DNA of 31,827 nucleotides, taken from a virus. Location of the stretch: positions 1 to 31,827 of the IMG/VR virus record IMGVR_UViG_3300043775_000017, one strand, 5' to 3'. The notes beneath the pieces are model-generated. The model did no database searches, had not been told where the DNA came from, and saw only the letters and a program-made list of their open reading frames with translations. Each line of letters opens with the position of its first letter. Positions within the stretch are counted from its first letter, which is position 1. Of the stretch, positions 16,119 through 24,431 are shown one piece after another. A program made the translations under genes and the position numbers.

Positions 16119-16279
16119 TTTTTCATTGGTGCTTTGCTAGGCTTGCCAGCGGCTTTTGCCGACTTTGTAGCCATGCCAAGTGCCATTGCAACGGCTTGCT
16201 TTTGGGGCTTGCCTGATTTCATTTCCATTTTGATGTTCTTGGAAATGGTCTTGTCTGAATAACCTTTTTTCATTGGCAT
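16115..16279 (-). CDS. Very small basic protein (54 aa, DUF6496-like)
   Basis: A 54-aa ORF from ATG 16279 to TGA 16117-16115 with a perfect AGGAG 6 nt upstream. It begins MPMKKGYSDKTISKNIKMEM and continues with SGKPQKQAVAMALGMA and a Lys/Ala/Pro tail. The MPMKKGYS...KPQKQAVA-A pattern is a recognisable tiny family in aquatic phages. It lies directly after the terminator at 16294-16323 and overlaps the next start. Function unknown; basic charge suggests nucleic-acid or capsid-interior contact. Confidence 0.78.
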   Translation of the reverse strand: MPMKKGYSDKTISKNIKMEMKSGKPQKQAVAMALGMATKSAKAAGKPSKAPMKK

Positions 16280-16293
16280 TTTGCTCTCCTAAG

Positions 16294-16323
16294 TAAAACA
16301 GGCCAACATCTCTGCTGGCCTGT
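16294..16323 (-). terminator. Rho-independent terminator after the major head genes
   Basis: On the minus strand the arms ACAGGCCA and TGGCCTGT form an 8-bp perfect stem around a 10-nt loop, followed at once by TTTT. It lies between the coat-proximal beta-rich gene (stop at 16330) and the 54-aa gene. It could lower expression of the downstream tail genes relative to coat protein, a common device in phage late operons. Confidence 0.75.
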
Positions 16324-16329
16324 CTTGGT

Positions 16330-16944
16330 TTAACCACCGATGCGATAAACGACAAAAGTGTCAGCCGCAGTCTTACGGCAACGGAAACGTGCAGATGCAC
16401 CAGCCGTAGCCGCAGTTGCAGCAGAACCAACGATGGTCACGTTTGTGTTGACTGTAAGAGTCAAAGCAAATGCAGCCAAAGTGATGACGCTGAAGTCAAA
16501 CGAATCACCGATGGCCCACTCAGTTGCCAAATCAAGGTTTGCACCTGTTGGCAATTGAATGTCACGGCTTGCTGTGGGAGTAGCAGTGATGATGCCTGTC
16601 AACACGTTGGCAGCAGTTGCCGCCATCGAGCCGCCATCAGCAATGTTGGCTGGCGCACCTTGAGGTTGCCAGTTGCCATTGTTGCTGATGTCAGGAGCAA
16701 CACCCACTGAATAGTAAGCGCCCGATGCACCAGCTTGAATAATCACGTTGGTGGCATTGGTAAATGCGCTTGATACATAGGTGGTGTTGTCAACCGTTGT
16801 CAGCAAATCATTGGCTTCAGGGAATTGGGGAAACCCAACTTCTTGAAACACTTGTGCGGGAGAGAATGCTTGAACAGCGATTTTCTCGCCTGCTGGTACT
16901 GCAACAGTAGCTGTACCTTGTGCAAAAATTACTTGATAGCTCAT
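16330..16944 (-). CDS. Capsid-associated beta-rich protein, decoration candidate
   Basis: 204 aa with AAGGAG 6 nt before the ATG, immediately downstream of the coat gene and before a terminator, so probably made in large amounts with coat. The composition is Ala/Thr/Val-rich with few charges; it has TATVAVPAGEKIAVQAFSPA near the N-terminus and a C-terminal ARFRCRKTAADTFVVYRIGG motif typical of small beta-sandwich phage head proteins. Decoration or head-fibre roles fit, but no family is certain. Confidence 0.6.
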   Translation of the reverse strand: MSYQVIFAQGTATVAVPAGEKIAVQAFSPAQVFQEVGFPQFPEANDLLTTVDNTTYVSSAFTNATNVIIQAGASGAYYSVGVAPDISNNGNWQPQGAPANIADGGSMAATAANVLTGIITATPTASRDIQLPTGANLDLATEWAIGDSFDFSVITLAAFALTLTVNTNVTIVGSAATAATAGASARFRCRKTAADTFVVYRIGG

Positions 16945-16954
16945 GATTTACTCC

Positions 16955-18241
16955 TTAAGCCTGATTGAATAGCAAAATACCAGACATTTCTGGCTGCTTA
17001 TTGACCACACCATACAGGGTGTCCAAGCGATACTTGGTCTTCATGGTGTTGACATCGTACTGCTTCTGCATGACCAACTCGATACCCTGATCGGTGGAGG
17101 CACGCATCACTGCAACGCCAGCATCGGAGGGAACAGCGTAACGACCAGGCAAAATCTCCAATGCATCTTTCTGCCAGAAGCAGTTAATAGGTGCAGTGGT
17201 CGAGTTCAAACGGGTCATTGTTGCAGAGGCGTTAGGTGTCACGATGCAGTTTTGATACTGCAACTCGGCATCAGTTCCACCTTGGGCAGAGATGATTGGA
17301 GGTGTGATAACGCAAGTGGTTGAATTTGTGATGCTTACAACACGGAAAGTCTTGGCAAAACCAGTACCTTGCTTAGTGATGTGATGCACAGCCTCAACAC
17401 CAGAGATTTCAAACGGTGTACCCACTCGCAGATCAGTTGTCGATGTGACAGTGATGGTCTGGAAGCGGTTGTCAACGTTCTGGGTCTCGCCTGTCGCTGC
17501 CGTAGAAGTGGCAACGGGGACATAGTAGTTGTTTGCCGCAGCCAAGGTGGACATAGTGGTATTAGAACCAGTACGTGCAGCCAAGCGGTTTGCGTAATCC
17601 AACTTGTAAGTTTCAAAGCCTGCAACCATACCAACAAAAGAACGCTCGAAAGCGGTGTTGGACTTAGTGCCAGCGAAACTGCGTGATGCACCACCACCAG
17701 TAGCTCCACCAGCGATGTTGCCAGCGATGCCGTTGTAGTCACGGCTTGACAAAGCCAAGTAACGGTCAAAAGACTGAACGCCCTGCTCGTTCATGATCGA
17801 GTCGCACAAGGCCACATCATCATAATCACCAGCAGCGGTGTTGACAGTCACGACCAAAGAACCTTGGGCTGCAGCAACATTCATAATTGAAATGTTGATG
17901 TCAGAGGCAAGTTTCTGCTTGGCAGCTTCGCCCAAACGACCTTCTTGCAACGCATCACGCAGTTCCAAAGCATCCAGAATGAACGGCACAGACTTTTGAA
18001 AGCCGAGTGTCGCTGGTACTGCAAGCTGTGTGTAAGCTGTGAAGTTGTTGGTCTGATCCATGCCATCATACGATTGTGCGATGTAAGGTTGTGGGCGATA
18101 GATCACGTTGTTGGTGCGTTCCATCATCGAGCCATCAGTGTTGTAGATGGACACGTTGCGGGATAAAACCAAAGCATCGTTAAAGCCTTCGAGGATGTCC
18201 TCAAACGCTACGCGCTCTTCTTTTGAAAAACTATTGCTCAT
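16955..18241 (-). CDS. Major coat protein (P22 gp5-like)
   Basis: 428 aa, identical in size class to P22 gp5 (430 aa), and in the right order after portal and scaffold. The N-terminus shows EDILEGFNDALVLSRNVSIY and NNVIYRPQPYIAQSYDGMDQ, and later TLGFQKSVPFILDALELRDA, patterns of the P22 coat family (HK97 fold with an inserted telokin-like domain, about residues 230-340 here). A perfect AGGAG lies 6 nt upstream of the ATG, fitting high expression. Forms the icosahedral shell. Confidence 0.9.
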   Translation of the reverse strand: MSNSFSKEERVAFEDILEGFNDALVLSRNVSIYNTDGSMMERTNNVIYRPQPYIAQSYDGMDQTNNFTAYTQLAVPATLGFQKSVPFILDALELRDALQEGRLGEAAKQKLASDINISIMNVAAAQGSLVVTVNTAAGDYDDVALCDSIMNEQGVQSFDRYLALSSRDYNGIAGNIAGGATGGGASRSFAGTKSNTAFERSFVGMVAGFETYKLDYANRLAARTGSNTTMSTLAAANNYYVPVATSTAATGETQNVDNRFQTITVTSTTDLRVGTPFEISGVEAVHHITKQGTGFAKTFRVVSITNSTTCVITPPIISAQGGTDAELQYQNCIVTPNASATMTRLNSTTAPINCFWQKDALEILPGRYAVPSDAGVAVMRASTDQGIELVMQKQYDVNTMKTKYRLDTLYGVVNKQPEMSGILLFNQA

Positions 18242-18258
18242 AATAAGCTCCTAATAAA

Positions 18259-19092
18259 TTATTTGGATGCTGATCGTTTCTGCGATTTGTACTGAATGAC
18301 TTTGGTCATGTTGCCAGTACGAGCCGCTTCTTCTCTCAGCCGTTCAAGTGTTGAGTCAACCGCACCAGATGATCTTCCAGTTCCTGTAACGATACGCTCT
18401 GGGGCGGGTGCTTGCCTGCGATTTGTAACTTTCAAGTCTTTCTCCAGTTTTGCTACCGCAAAGGCAAACTTTACGGGGTCTTTGATTTCAGCCAACTCTT
18501 TAGCCTTTGCAGGGTTTTTGCCGAGTGCGTAAACAACGAGTGCAGGATTATCTGCACCTTGCAGCAAAACGCCTTGTTGGGTGATAGAAAAAACTTGTTG
18601 AGCAACTTCTTCAGCATCCTCAAAGTCTTTCACTCTTAGCTCGGCTTTCGCTTTGCCATAACCATCCAACTTAGCTTGCCATGCCTTTTGCTGATTCATA
18701 ACTTCAGCTTCTTGCTTGGCGTTGATTTCATCGGCTTGTCGCTTGCGCTCAAACCAACTGGTCAATGCTTCCTCGTATGCATCAGCGTCATAATCATGAT
18801 CTTCTAGCTTGGGCTTATTTCCAATCACCACTGGCTTGGTCTCAGGTGGTGCGGCTTGTACCCTTGCTTGCAATTCACGATTCTGCCTTTGCAGTTCTCG
18901 GTTCGTCTTACGCAACTCTTTTACCCATTCAGGCGCAGGAGTATGTTCTTCGGGAGGTGGCGCTTCCTCACCAATGCTGACAACTACTTCCTCGGTATCT
19001 TCCGGTTCAACCTCATCAACGGGTTCGTTGACTTCGATTTCTTCTTCTATTACCTCGACTTCATTGTCCTCAATTACTGCCTTTTGATTCAT
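18259..19092 (-). CDS. Scaffolding protein (P22 gp8-like position)
   Basis: 277 aa from the ATG at 19092, with GGGG 7 nt upstream (a second in-frame ATG lies at 19104). The N-terminal 55 residues are extremely acidic (DNEVEVIEEEIEVNEPVDEV), followed by a coiled coil (KELRKTNRELQRQNRELQA) and a helical, basic C-terminus (RNMTK/KSQKRSASK-like end). This acidic-helical-basic design, and the place between portal and coat, match P22 scaffold, whose basic C-terminal helix-loop-helix binds coat protein. It should direct procapsid assembly and then exit. Confidence 0.8.
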   Translation of the reverse strand: MNQKAVIEDNEVEVIEEEIEVNEPVDEVEPEDTEEVVVSIGEEAPPPEEHTPAPEWVKELRKTNRELQRQNRELQARVQAAPPETKPVVIGNKPKLEDHDYDADAYEEALTSWFERKRQADEINAKQEAEVMNQQKAWQAKLDGYGKAKAELRVKDFEDAEEVAQQVFSITQQGVLLQGADNPALVVYALGKNPAKAKELAEIKDPVKFAFAVAKLEKDLKVTNRRQAPAPERIVTGTGRSSGAVDSTLERLREEAARTGNMTKVIQYKSQKRSASK

Positions 19093-19163
19093 CTTTGACC
19101 CCATTCAACTCACCCACTTTAAACGGCTGGGTGGTAACCGTTGTTTTAATTGTCGCTTGTTTT

Positions 19164-21227
19164 TTACTGATTCGCAACAGGTTGCACAATCTGCCCTTGC
19201 AAAATTTCTTGCACTGCCTGGGCATTGCTCATCGCCATGCTCTGTGCTGTCTCTTCAACCTTGCCCAAAGTCTCTAGCGTTTGCGCCCGTTTTAGTTCTG
19301 CGCTTGCCACTGTTTCAACAGTATCAGCTCTCGCTTTTGCTGCTTTTGCCATTTCATTTTCGGCTGCGGCTTGCAAATACATTGCGTTCGGGTCTTGAGG
19401 CTTGCCCTGCATTTCTGCCATGAGTTCTTCGGCCTCTTGGTCGCTTGGCTGAACAACGCCCATCCGCAGTAACTTCTTGCGGAAATAGGCATTTGCATCC
19501 CCAACGCCCTCGCCTTCCATATTCATCATCGCCATTGCAGTCAACACTTGGGCTGTCTCTGGGTCTTGGGTGATCTGGAGCATCCCTGTCAAAGCCCTGA
19601 CGGTAGCCGCACGTTTGCTGCTAGAGGATGGGCCAACATCAGCAACCACATCAAATGTGGCACTGGACAGGTCATTTGCCATCACCACAGCACCAGTTTT
19701 GGTGTCAATGGTGGGTTGCATCAACTCAACCATTCCGGCCTCACCAGTAGCAGCAATGGTTTTCATCTTGCGCTTGTCTTCGGTGTAGATTTCCTTTGCC
19801 ATGCCAAGCCAAATCTCACCGCATCGCTTCATGCCCTTGGCAAAGTTGCTCATATAAATGAACGTCTGCATATCCACACGGGTTTGAATTAACTCAACCG
19901 CTTTGCCTGATACGCCTGAAATCATCTTGTCAGCCCCTTGTGGGTTGCCCAAAATGTCTTGCATATCTTGCTCTGTGATCTGCAAAAGTGCCGCCATCGC
20001 AGGTGGGATTTGTGCCGACCTTGTGTAAGCCACAGGGCCACTAATTTGTGTGCCGCCATCAGCGCCAGTTACAGGGTTGATTAGCAAATAAGGGTAATCC
20101 CGCAGATTATCTTCTGCCCACATTACTTGATGCCCAGCCACTTGCTCTGGGGTCATGATGGGCTTTTCAATGCTGGACAAGGCTGAAATCTCACCCAGCT
20201 TGGACAACTGCATATTCTTCAGGCGTTGGGCATCTTTCGCCAGGCGCACCGCACCCATGCAACGCTCGATGTTATCCACAAACCATCGTTTGCCGTAAAC
20301 CACCACGATGGGGATATTTTTGCCTGCAATGTAGCCTGCATCTTCCAGCACCTTGCCACCAGACATAATGTATTTGCGAACACGCATACGCTTGATGCGC
20401 TTTTGGCGAACTTCCCTTGTGCCGACCGCCATCAGGGTTTCTTCTAGCATTTCATCGTCTGCAAAGTCTTGGGCTGTGTAGCGTTCCTCTGTCCCGTCAA
20501 TGGCTTCAAATATGCGGATGACCTCGGTTTTTTCTTCAACCTTGTAGTACTCAGCCACAAACACAACATCAGGAGTTGCCCAATCAAACTCATACTGGTG
20601 AATGATCTTAGGCCAATCAGTTGGGTCATCGTTGTAGATTTCCTTGTAGCTTTCACGGGTCATGCTGTTGACCACAAAAGCATATTTGGCATCTGACTTG
20701 TCTTGCCGCTTGGCGTTCAAGTCAAAGAATACGCTTGAGTCAGCATCAAAGATTGGCTCGAATCTGATGCGCTGGCGTTCATTCTCTGGGTCTTCTTCGT
20801 CTTCGTAAACGGTACGCAGTCGCCATGCACCAATGCCACCGCCAACAGCTTCCTCAAAAGCGTTGTCGTAAGCCTCATCAGCCACCGATGCTTGTTCGTC
20901 AGCACGATAAAGGCCATCACAGACTTCTGCCAGTTTGTCGTTTTCAGTCCCGTCTTTGCTCACATAATCAACTGTGATGCGATTATTTCGGTATTCGTTA
21001 ACGATGCGAATGACCGCCAACATGATTTTGTTGACTTCAAACTTGGGTTTGTTTTCGTACTGATCCCACAATGGCCCTTCCCACTGAGAGCCGCACAACG
21101 AGTAAAAACGCCTGTCTTGTAGGCATTGCAGACGCTCATCCCGCAGCGCAGTTTGTATATCGTTAAACTGCCGCAGTGCTTCAGCGTGTAAATTTGCAAG
21201 GCGTTGGTCGTTGGGTATTCGTGCCAT
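19164..21227 (-). CDS. Portal protein (P22 gp1-like)
   Basis: 687 aa, near the 725 aa of P22 gp1. The N-terminal part carries the family patterns FYSLCGSQWEGPLWDQYENK, NKIMLAVIRIVNEYRNNRIT and CDGLYRADEQASVADEAYDN; these precede IGAWRLRTVYEDEEDPENER and DADSSVFFDLNAKRQDKSDA. The C-terminus is a long Ala/Glu/Gln helix, corresponding to the barrel helix of P22 portal. It forms the dodecameric ring for DNA entry and exit and senses headful filling in P22. It follows the large terminase by 23 bp. Confidence 0.92.
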   Translation of the reverse strand: MARIPNDQRLANLHAEALRQFNDIQTALRDERLQCLQDRRFYSLCGSQWEGPLWDQYENKPKFEVNKIMLAVIRIVNEYRNNRITVDYVSKDGTENDKLAEVCDGLYRADEQASVADEAYDNAFEEAVGGGIGAWRLRTVYEDEEDPENERQRIRFEPIFDADSSVFFDLNAKRQDKSDAKYAFVVNSMTRESYKEIYNDDPTDWPKIIHQYEFDWATPDVVFVAEYYKVEEKTEVIRIFEAIDGTEERYTAQDFADDEMLEETLMAVGTREVRQKRIKRMRVRKYIMSGGKVLEDAGYIAGKNIPIVVVYGKRWFVDNIERCMGAVRLAKDAQRLKNMQLSKLGEISALSSIEKPIMTPEQVAGHQVMWAEDNLRDYPYLLINPVTGADGGTQISGPVAYTRSAQIPPAMAALLQITEQDMQDILGNPQGADKMISGVSGKAVELIQTRVDMQTFIYMSNFAKGMKRCGEIWLGMAKEIYTEDKRKMKTIAATGEAGMVELMQPTIDTKTGAVVMANDLSSATFDVVADVGPSSSSKRAATVRALTGMLQITQDPETAQVLTAMAMMNMEGEGVGDANAYFRKKLLRMGVVQPSDQEAEELMAEMQGKPQDPNAMYLQAAAENEMAKAAKARADTVETVASAELKRAQTLETLGKVEETAQSMAMSNAQAVQEILQGQIVQPVANQ

Positions 21228-21250
21228 ATTTGTCCTTTTGGGGCGATTAT

Positions 21251-22477
21251 CTACCAGCGTTTGACATTGGGCAATGGTGTAAATGTAGCCGATTTTGTGA
21301 CCGCTGACCGCCTGATGCCCTCACACGCATAACGCAAAGCATCAATAACGTGATTCTTTTTGTCCTCAAGCATGGGCAGAATTCTGCCTGTCAATGGGTC
21401 TGATTTATAACTGTACAGGCTCAACTCGTCAATTGTGTGGATGCAACGAGGGTGAACAACAATGTCGTAGTTCTTTAAAAACTCGATGCCTTCCTCTACC
21501 GATTTTGGCCCTTTGATCGCAGTCATGATCTTTGGGAAACCGTTACGCTTCATGTGGCTGATGGTTTCCGGCCTGGCTGAATCTGCCACGATGGGCCACT
21601 TCTCAGCCTCTGGCACTTGCATGAATAACTCAGGGGTGTTTATAATCTCACAGCCCACCATATAGGCTTCATAATCAATGTACAGAGTGCGCCCAATAAT
21701 GTGACAACGCACCAAAACTGTCGGGTCAACTGAGAAACCCCAGTCAGCACCAAGGCGGTGAATGGCATCTGGTGGTGCATCAAAGTCGTCAATTTTCCAG
21801 TTCTTGAATACCTTGCTGTTGCTGTTTTGTAGGTATTGACCCATCCAAACATGCTGATATTTGTCAGGGTCTCTGCGCTTGTCGTATTCCATTTCGTCTT
21901 TTAAGACTTGTGGAAACCACGGGTTATCGCCAAAGTTGACCTTGATTACCGAGGCACTGGATGGCGGCTCTGGCCCACGCAATAGAAAATCCACAGGATC
22001 AGACTGCTGCCTTGGATTCCATGTAAACCATAACTCGCTGTTTGGTTTGCGGATTGTTGGCCTCAGTAGGTCAAGGCTGGTCTGGCTCAAACTTTGGGCT
22101 TCCTCAACCCAAGCGCAGTCATAACCTTCTAGCGACTTGATTGAGTCTGCGGTGTGGTTCTGCATACCTTGGAAAATAATCGCACCATCGCCCTTTTTTG
22201 ACTTGATGACCGAATCTTGGACTTCAAAGTAAGCCCCTGCGTTCATGGCTTCGATCTTGGTTTCTAGCAGCCGCTTGACAGATTGGTTTAGAGATTTCTG
22301 GATTTCACGAACACAAACGCTTCTGCGCTTGGGGTCAATGATGTGTTCCTCAATCATCAACTCGGCAAAGGCATGAGACTTTCCGCTGCCACGACCACCC
22401 CATGCGCCCTTGTATCGGCTTGGTTTTGTCAATGGCAATGCCCAGCGAGGGGTGTCAATCTTCAGTATTTTTTGCAT
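21251..22477 (-). CDS. terL: Terminase large subunit
   Basis: 408 aa from the ATG at 22477, chosen because it directly precedes the conserved N-terminus (the longer frame reaches back into the small subunit). Walker A is GGRGSGKS at about residues 27-34 and Walker B YDCAWVEEA at about 119-127, followed by a coupling-type WNPR motif (about 153-156). The C-terminal nuclease domain starts around LGADWGFSVDPT, where the first aspartate is a likely metal ligand. It packages DNA as an ATP-driven motor and cuts at headful completion. It overlaps the small subunit gene by 23 bp. Confidence 0.92.
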   Translation of the reverse strand: MQKILKIDTPRWALPLTKPSRYKGAWGGRGSGKSHAFAELMIEEHIIDPKRRSVCVREIQKSLNQSVKRLLETKIEAMNAGAYFEVQDSVIKSKKGDGAIIFQGMQNHTADSIKSLEGYDCAWVEEAQSLSQTSLDLLRPTIRKPNSELWFTWNPRQQSDPVDFLLRGPEPPSSASVIKVNFGDNPWFPQVLKDEMEYDKRRDPDKYQHVWMGQYLQNSNSKVFKNWKIDDFDAPPDAIHRLGADWGFSVDPTVLVRCHIIGRTLYIDYEAYMVGCEIINTPELFMQVPEAEKWPIVADSARPETISHMKRNGFPKIMTAIKGPKSVEEGIEFLKNYDIVVHPRCIHTIDELSLYSYKSDPLTGRILPMLEDKKNHVIDALRYACEGIRRSAVTKSATFTPLPNVKRW

Positions 22478-22808
22478 CCACCACCACACGCTCAATGCGC
22501 TCAAACAATAAGGGCGCACCATCTGCGCCAGTGTGTTCTTGCTTAACAGTCTCAGCCCAGCGCATTTGGCTTTTAGTCCACCAGATCAGGCTTGTTGTAT
22601 CCCCTGCCGTAGCCTTCTGAAATAGCGTCTTGGCAATCTGCCCGTTGGCTTTGGCTTTGCCCATGTCTAGTTCATGTCGGTAATGCTTACGCAAAGTCTT
22701 GTCATCGATGCCAACCAGAATGGCAATAGATTCGTGCGGCAAGCCTAATCCAGAACTGGATTCGACCAGCTTTTTGGTTTCATCAGTGGGAATATGCTCG
22801 TGATTCAT
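22455..22808 (-). CDS. terS: Terminase small subunit
   Basis: 117 aa, just upstream of the large subunit with a 23-bp overlap. Residues about 20-50 (LGLPHESIAILVGIDDKTLR and the following RHELDMGKAK) form a helix-turn-helix as in small terminases that recognise the pac site. The middle (ANGQIAKTLFQKATAGDTTS) is the oligomerisation-type helix pair, followed by WWTKSQMRW. In P22 relatives pac lies inside this gene, so the packaging start is probably near here. No clear ribosome site is seen before ATG 22808. Confidence 0.83.
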   Translation of the reverse strand: MNHEHIPTDETKKLVESSSGLGLPHESIAILVGIDDKTLRKHYRHELDMGKAKANGQIAKTLFQKATAGDTTSLIWWTKSQMRWAETVKQEHTGADGAPLLFERIERVVVDAKNTED

Positions 22809-22831
22809 TTTATAAAGGGGAATTTAACCAA

Positions 22832-22861
22832 ATATTACACATTTTGCATTACTTCTGTCAA
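22832..22861 (-). promoter_or_regulatory. Candidate promoter for the late (terminase-onward) genes
   Basis: On the minus strand a perfect TTGACA (22861-22856) is separated by 18 nt from TAATAT (22837-22832, four of six matches to TATAAT). The predicted start would fall near 22825, giving a leader of about 17 nt before the small-terminase ATG at 22808. It lies within the last codons of the ParB-MTase gene. The -10 is weak, so this is a candidate only. Confidence 0.4.
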
Positions 22862-24040
22862 CAAAGTGGCTTTCTTGCCTGTGAAGTCTTCCCATCGCTT
22901 TACGATCACATCGCAATACTTTGGGTCTAATTCCATCAGCCTAGCGTGTCTTCCATGCTTTTCTGCTGCCAATAATGTTGTGCCGCTTCCACCAAACAAA
23001 TCCAAAACAATGTCGCCACCTTTTGTATTGTTAAGCATTTGATACTCAAACAAAGCAACTGGTTTCATTGTTGGATGTTCACCGCTTCGGCTTGGTTTAT
23101 CAAATTCCAAAATGGTGGTTTGCTTACGGTCTGCCGCCCAAAGGTGTCCAGCACCGTCTTTCCACCCATAAAGACAAGGCTCGTGCTTCCAGTGGTAATC
23201 CTGTCGGCCCATGACCATGCTTGACTTTTTCCATATTAAACATTGACGTACTTTCCAGCCAGCGTCAGTGCAAGCGCCTCGAAAATTAAAACCCTCACTA
23301 TCAGCATGCCAAATGTAAAAAACTGCGCCAGCTTTCATTACTAAGTCAGCAGTAACAAATGCGTCTCTTAAAAACTGACGAAACTGGTCATTTTCCATGT
23401 TGTCGTTTTTAATTTTCAAAGCATCCTTTGTTTTACCCTCATAAGCAACGTTGTAAGGTGGATCAGTTAACAGCATATCTACCCCCCCCCCACTTGTAAG
23501 TTTCGTGACAGCATCCACGCTTGTGGAATCTCCGCACATCAGGCGGTGGTTGCCAAGTTGATAAATGTCGCCCAGCTGAGTTGTTGGCTCGTCAGGAATA
23601 TCAGGAACGGCATCTTCGTCTGTCAACCCCTCCACCACTTCAGGTTCAAGCAGTGCGCCTAGTTCTTTGGGGTCAAAGCCCAGCATTTCTAGTGCAAACC
23701 CATCTGCCAGCAAGTCGTTTAACTCGATGGTCAGCATTTCATTGTCCCACCCTGCATTGAGTGCCAGGCGGTTGTCGGCAATGATATAAGCCTTGCGCTG
23801 GGTCTCTGTCAGGTCTTTTAACTCGATGGTGGGGACTTCTTTGTAGCCCAGCTTTCTTGCTGCCATCAGCCGCCCATGCCCTGCAATGATGCCGTTCTCC
23901 CCATCTACCAATATCGGATTAGTCCAGCCGAATTCTTTGATGCTTGAGGCAATCTGGGCTATTTGCTCATCAGAGTGGGTGCGGCTGTTATTGACATAAG
24001 GTATCAACTTGTCCACAGGCTTTTGCACAATTTTTAGCAT
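22835..24040 (-). CDS. ParB-like domain fused to DNA N6/N4 methyltransferase (beta class)
   Basis: 401 aa from the ATG at 24040, which has GAGGA 4 nt upstream (the longer frame to 24136 lacks a site and would cross a terminator). Residues about 5-90 are a ParB/sulfiredoxin-like domain with GENGIIAGHGRLMAARKLGY. The methyltransferase has catalytic DPPY at 193-196 (LLTDPPYNV) and the SAM-binding VLDLFGGSGT at about 345-354, order IV then I, hence beta class. It should methylate adenine N6 or cytosine N4; no cognate nuclease is present, so host-restriction evasion is likely. A G10 tract encodes Gly184-186, seven residues before DPPY; any change not divisible by three would remove catalysis. Confidence 0.9.
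   Translation of the reverse strand: MLKIVQKPVDKLIPYVNNSRTHSDEQIAQIASSIKEFGWTNPILVDGENGIIAGHGRLMAARKLGYKEVPTIELKDLTETQRKAYIIADNRLALNAGWDNEMLTIELNDLLADGFALEMLGFDPKELGALLEPEVVEGLTDEDAVPDIPDEPTTQLGDIYQLGNHRLMCGDSTSVDAVTKLTSGGGVDMLLTDPPYNVAYEGKTKDALKIKNDNMENDQFRQFLRDAFVTADLVMKAGAVFYIWHADSEGFNFRGACTDAGWKVRQCLIWKKSSMVMGRQDYHWKHEPCLYGWKDGAGHLWAADRKQTTILEFDKPSRSGEHPTMKPVALFEYQMLNNTKGGDIVLDLFGGSGTTLLAAEKHGRHARLMELDPKYCDVIVKRWEDFTGKKATLLTEVMQNV
23482..23491 (-). repeat. G10 homopolymer inside the ParB-MTase gene
   Basis: Ten consecutive C on the plus strand (G on the coding strand) lie just upstream of the DPPY catalytic motif. With ten G the frame is intact (…TSGGGVD…). Loss or gain of one base would shift the frame before the active site. 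Poly-G of this length is slippage-prone in bacteria. Confidence 0.85.
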
Positions 24041-24049
24041 GGTGTCCTC

Positions 24050-24073
24050 AAAAAAATGGGAGCATCGGCCCCC
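24050..24073 (-). terminator. Intrinsic terminator between the nin-like early genes and the ParB-MTase gene
   Basis: On the minus strand GGGGGC-CGAT-GCTCCC forms a 6-bp stem (one G-U pair) with a 4-nt loop, followed by A and a run of seven T (24056-24050). The MTase ribosome site GAGGA begins immediately after the T run. This placement would stop early leftward transcription and make expression of the MTase and late genes depend on read-through, antitermination or a separate promoter. Confidence 0.75.
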
Positions 24074-24104
24074 AAAAGCTGGCAACTGCATTTTGTCAGC
24101 GTAC

Positions 24105-24431
24105 TCATTTTGCAATGTCCGGTATAGGAATGTCAACAGGCCATTGGTTTGTGTCCACTAACAATTGAACTGTTTTGAAGTGGGCAATGTTCCATGCTTG
24201 CTGTCTTTCTGCCTTTGACCACTTTGCACCTTGGTCGATGTCATAGTGGCAAGTTTGGCATAAAGCCGCTACCAGATTGTCATCGGCTTTGATTCCTCTG
24301 CCCTTGCCACCACCCCAATTGCTATGTGCTGCTTGAATTCCATGTTCTGTTCCACAAAGCTGACAGGATAGAGCCGCCACTAATTTTAGCAGTTTCTGGC
24401 TTCTCACATATTTGTGTTTCGGGTATTGCAT
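24105..24431 (-). CDS. HNH-type / DUF1364-like nuclease
   Basis: 108 aa. The pattern is SCQLCG (Cys-x-x-Cys) then IQAAHSNWGGGKGRGIKADD and VAALCQTCHYDIDQG (Cys-x-x-Cys-His), which reads as a zinc-bound beta-beta-alpha nuclease core of the DUF1364/HNH kind common in the lambdoid nin region. The histidine in AAHSNW is the candidate catalytic residue. Role inferred: processing of recombination or replication intermediates. The start overlaps the 3' part of the zinc-ribbon gene by 110 bp in a different frame. A terminator follows within 55 bp of the stop. Confidence 0.72.
   Translation of the reverse strand: MQYPKHKYVRSQKLLKLVAALSCQLCGTEHGIQAAHSNWGGGKGRGIKADDNLVAALCQTCHYDIDQGAKWSKAERQQAWNIAHFKTVQLLVDTNQWPVDIPIPDIAK

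Noticed and set aside
17335-17769. 144-aa minus-strand alternative frame inside the coat gene
   Set aside because: Leu/Thr/Val-rich shadow frame starting inside the gene without a ribosome site; unlike frame B of the MTase it shows no family motifs.
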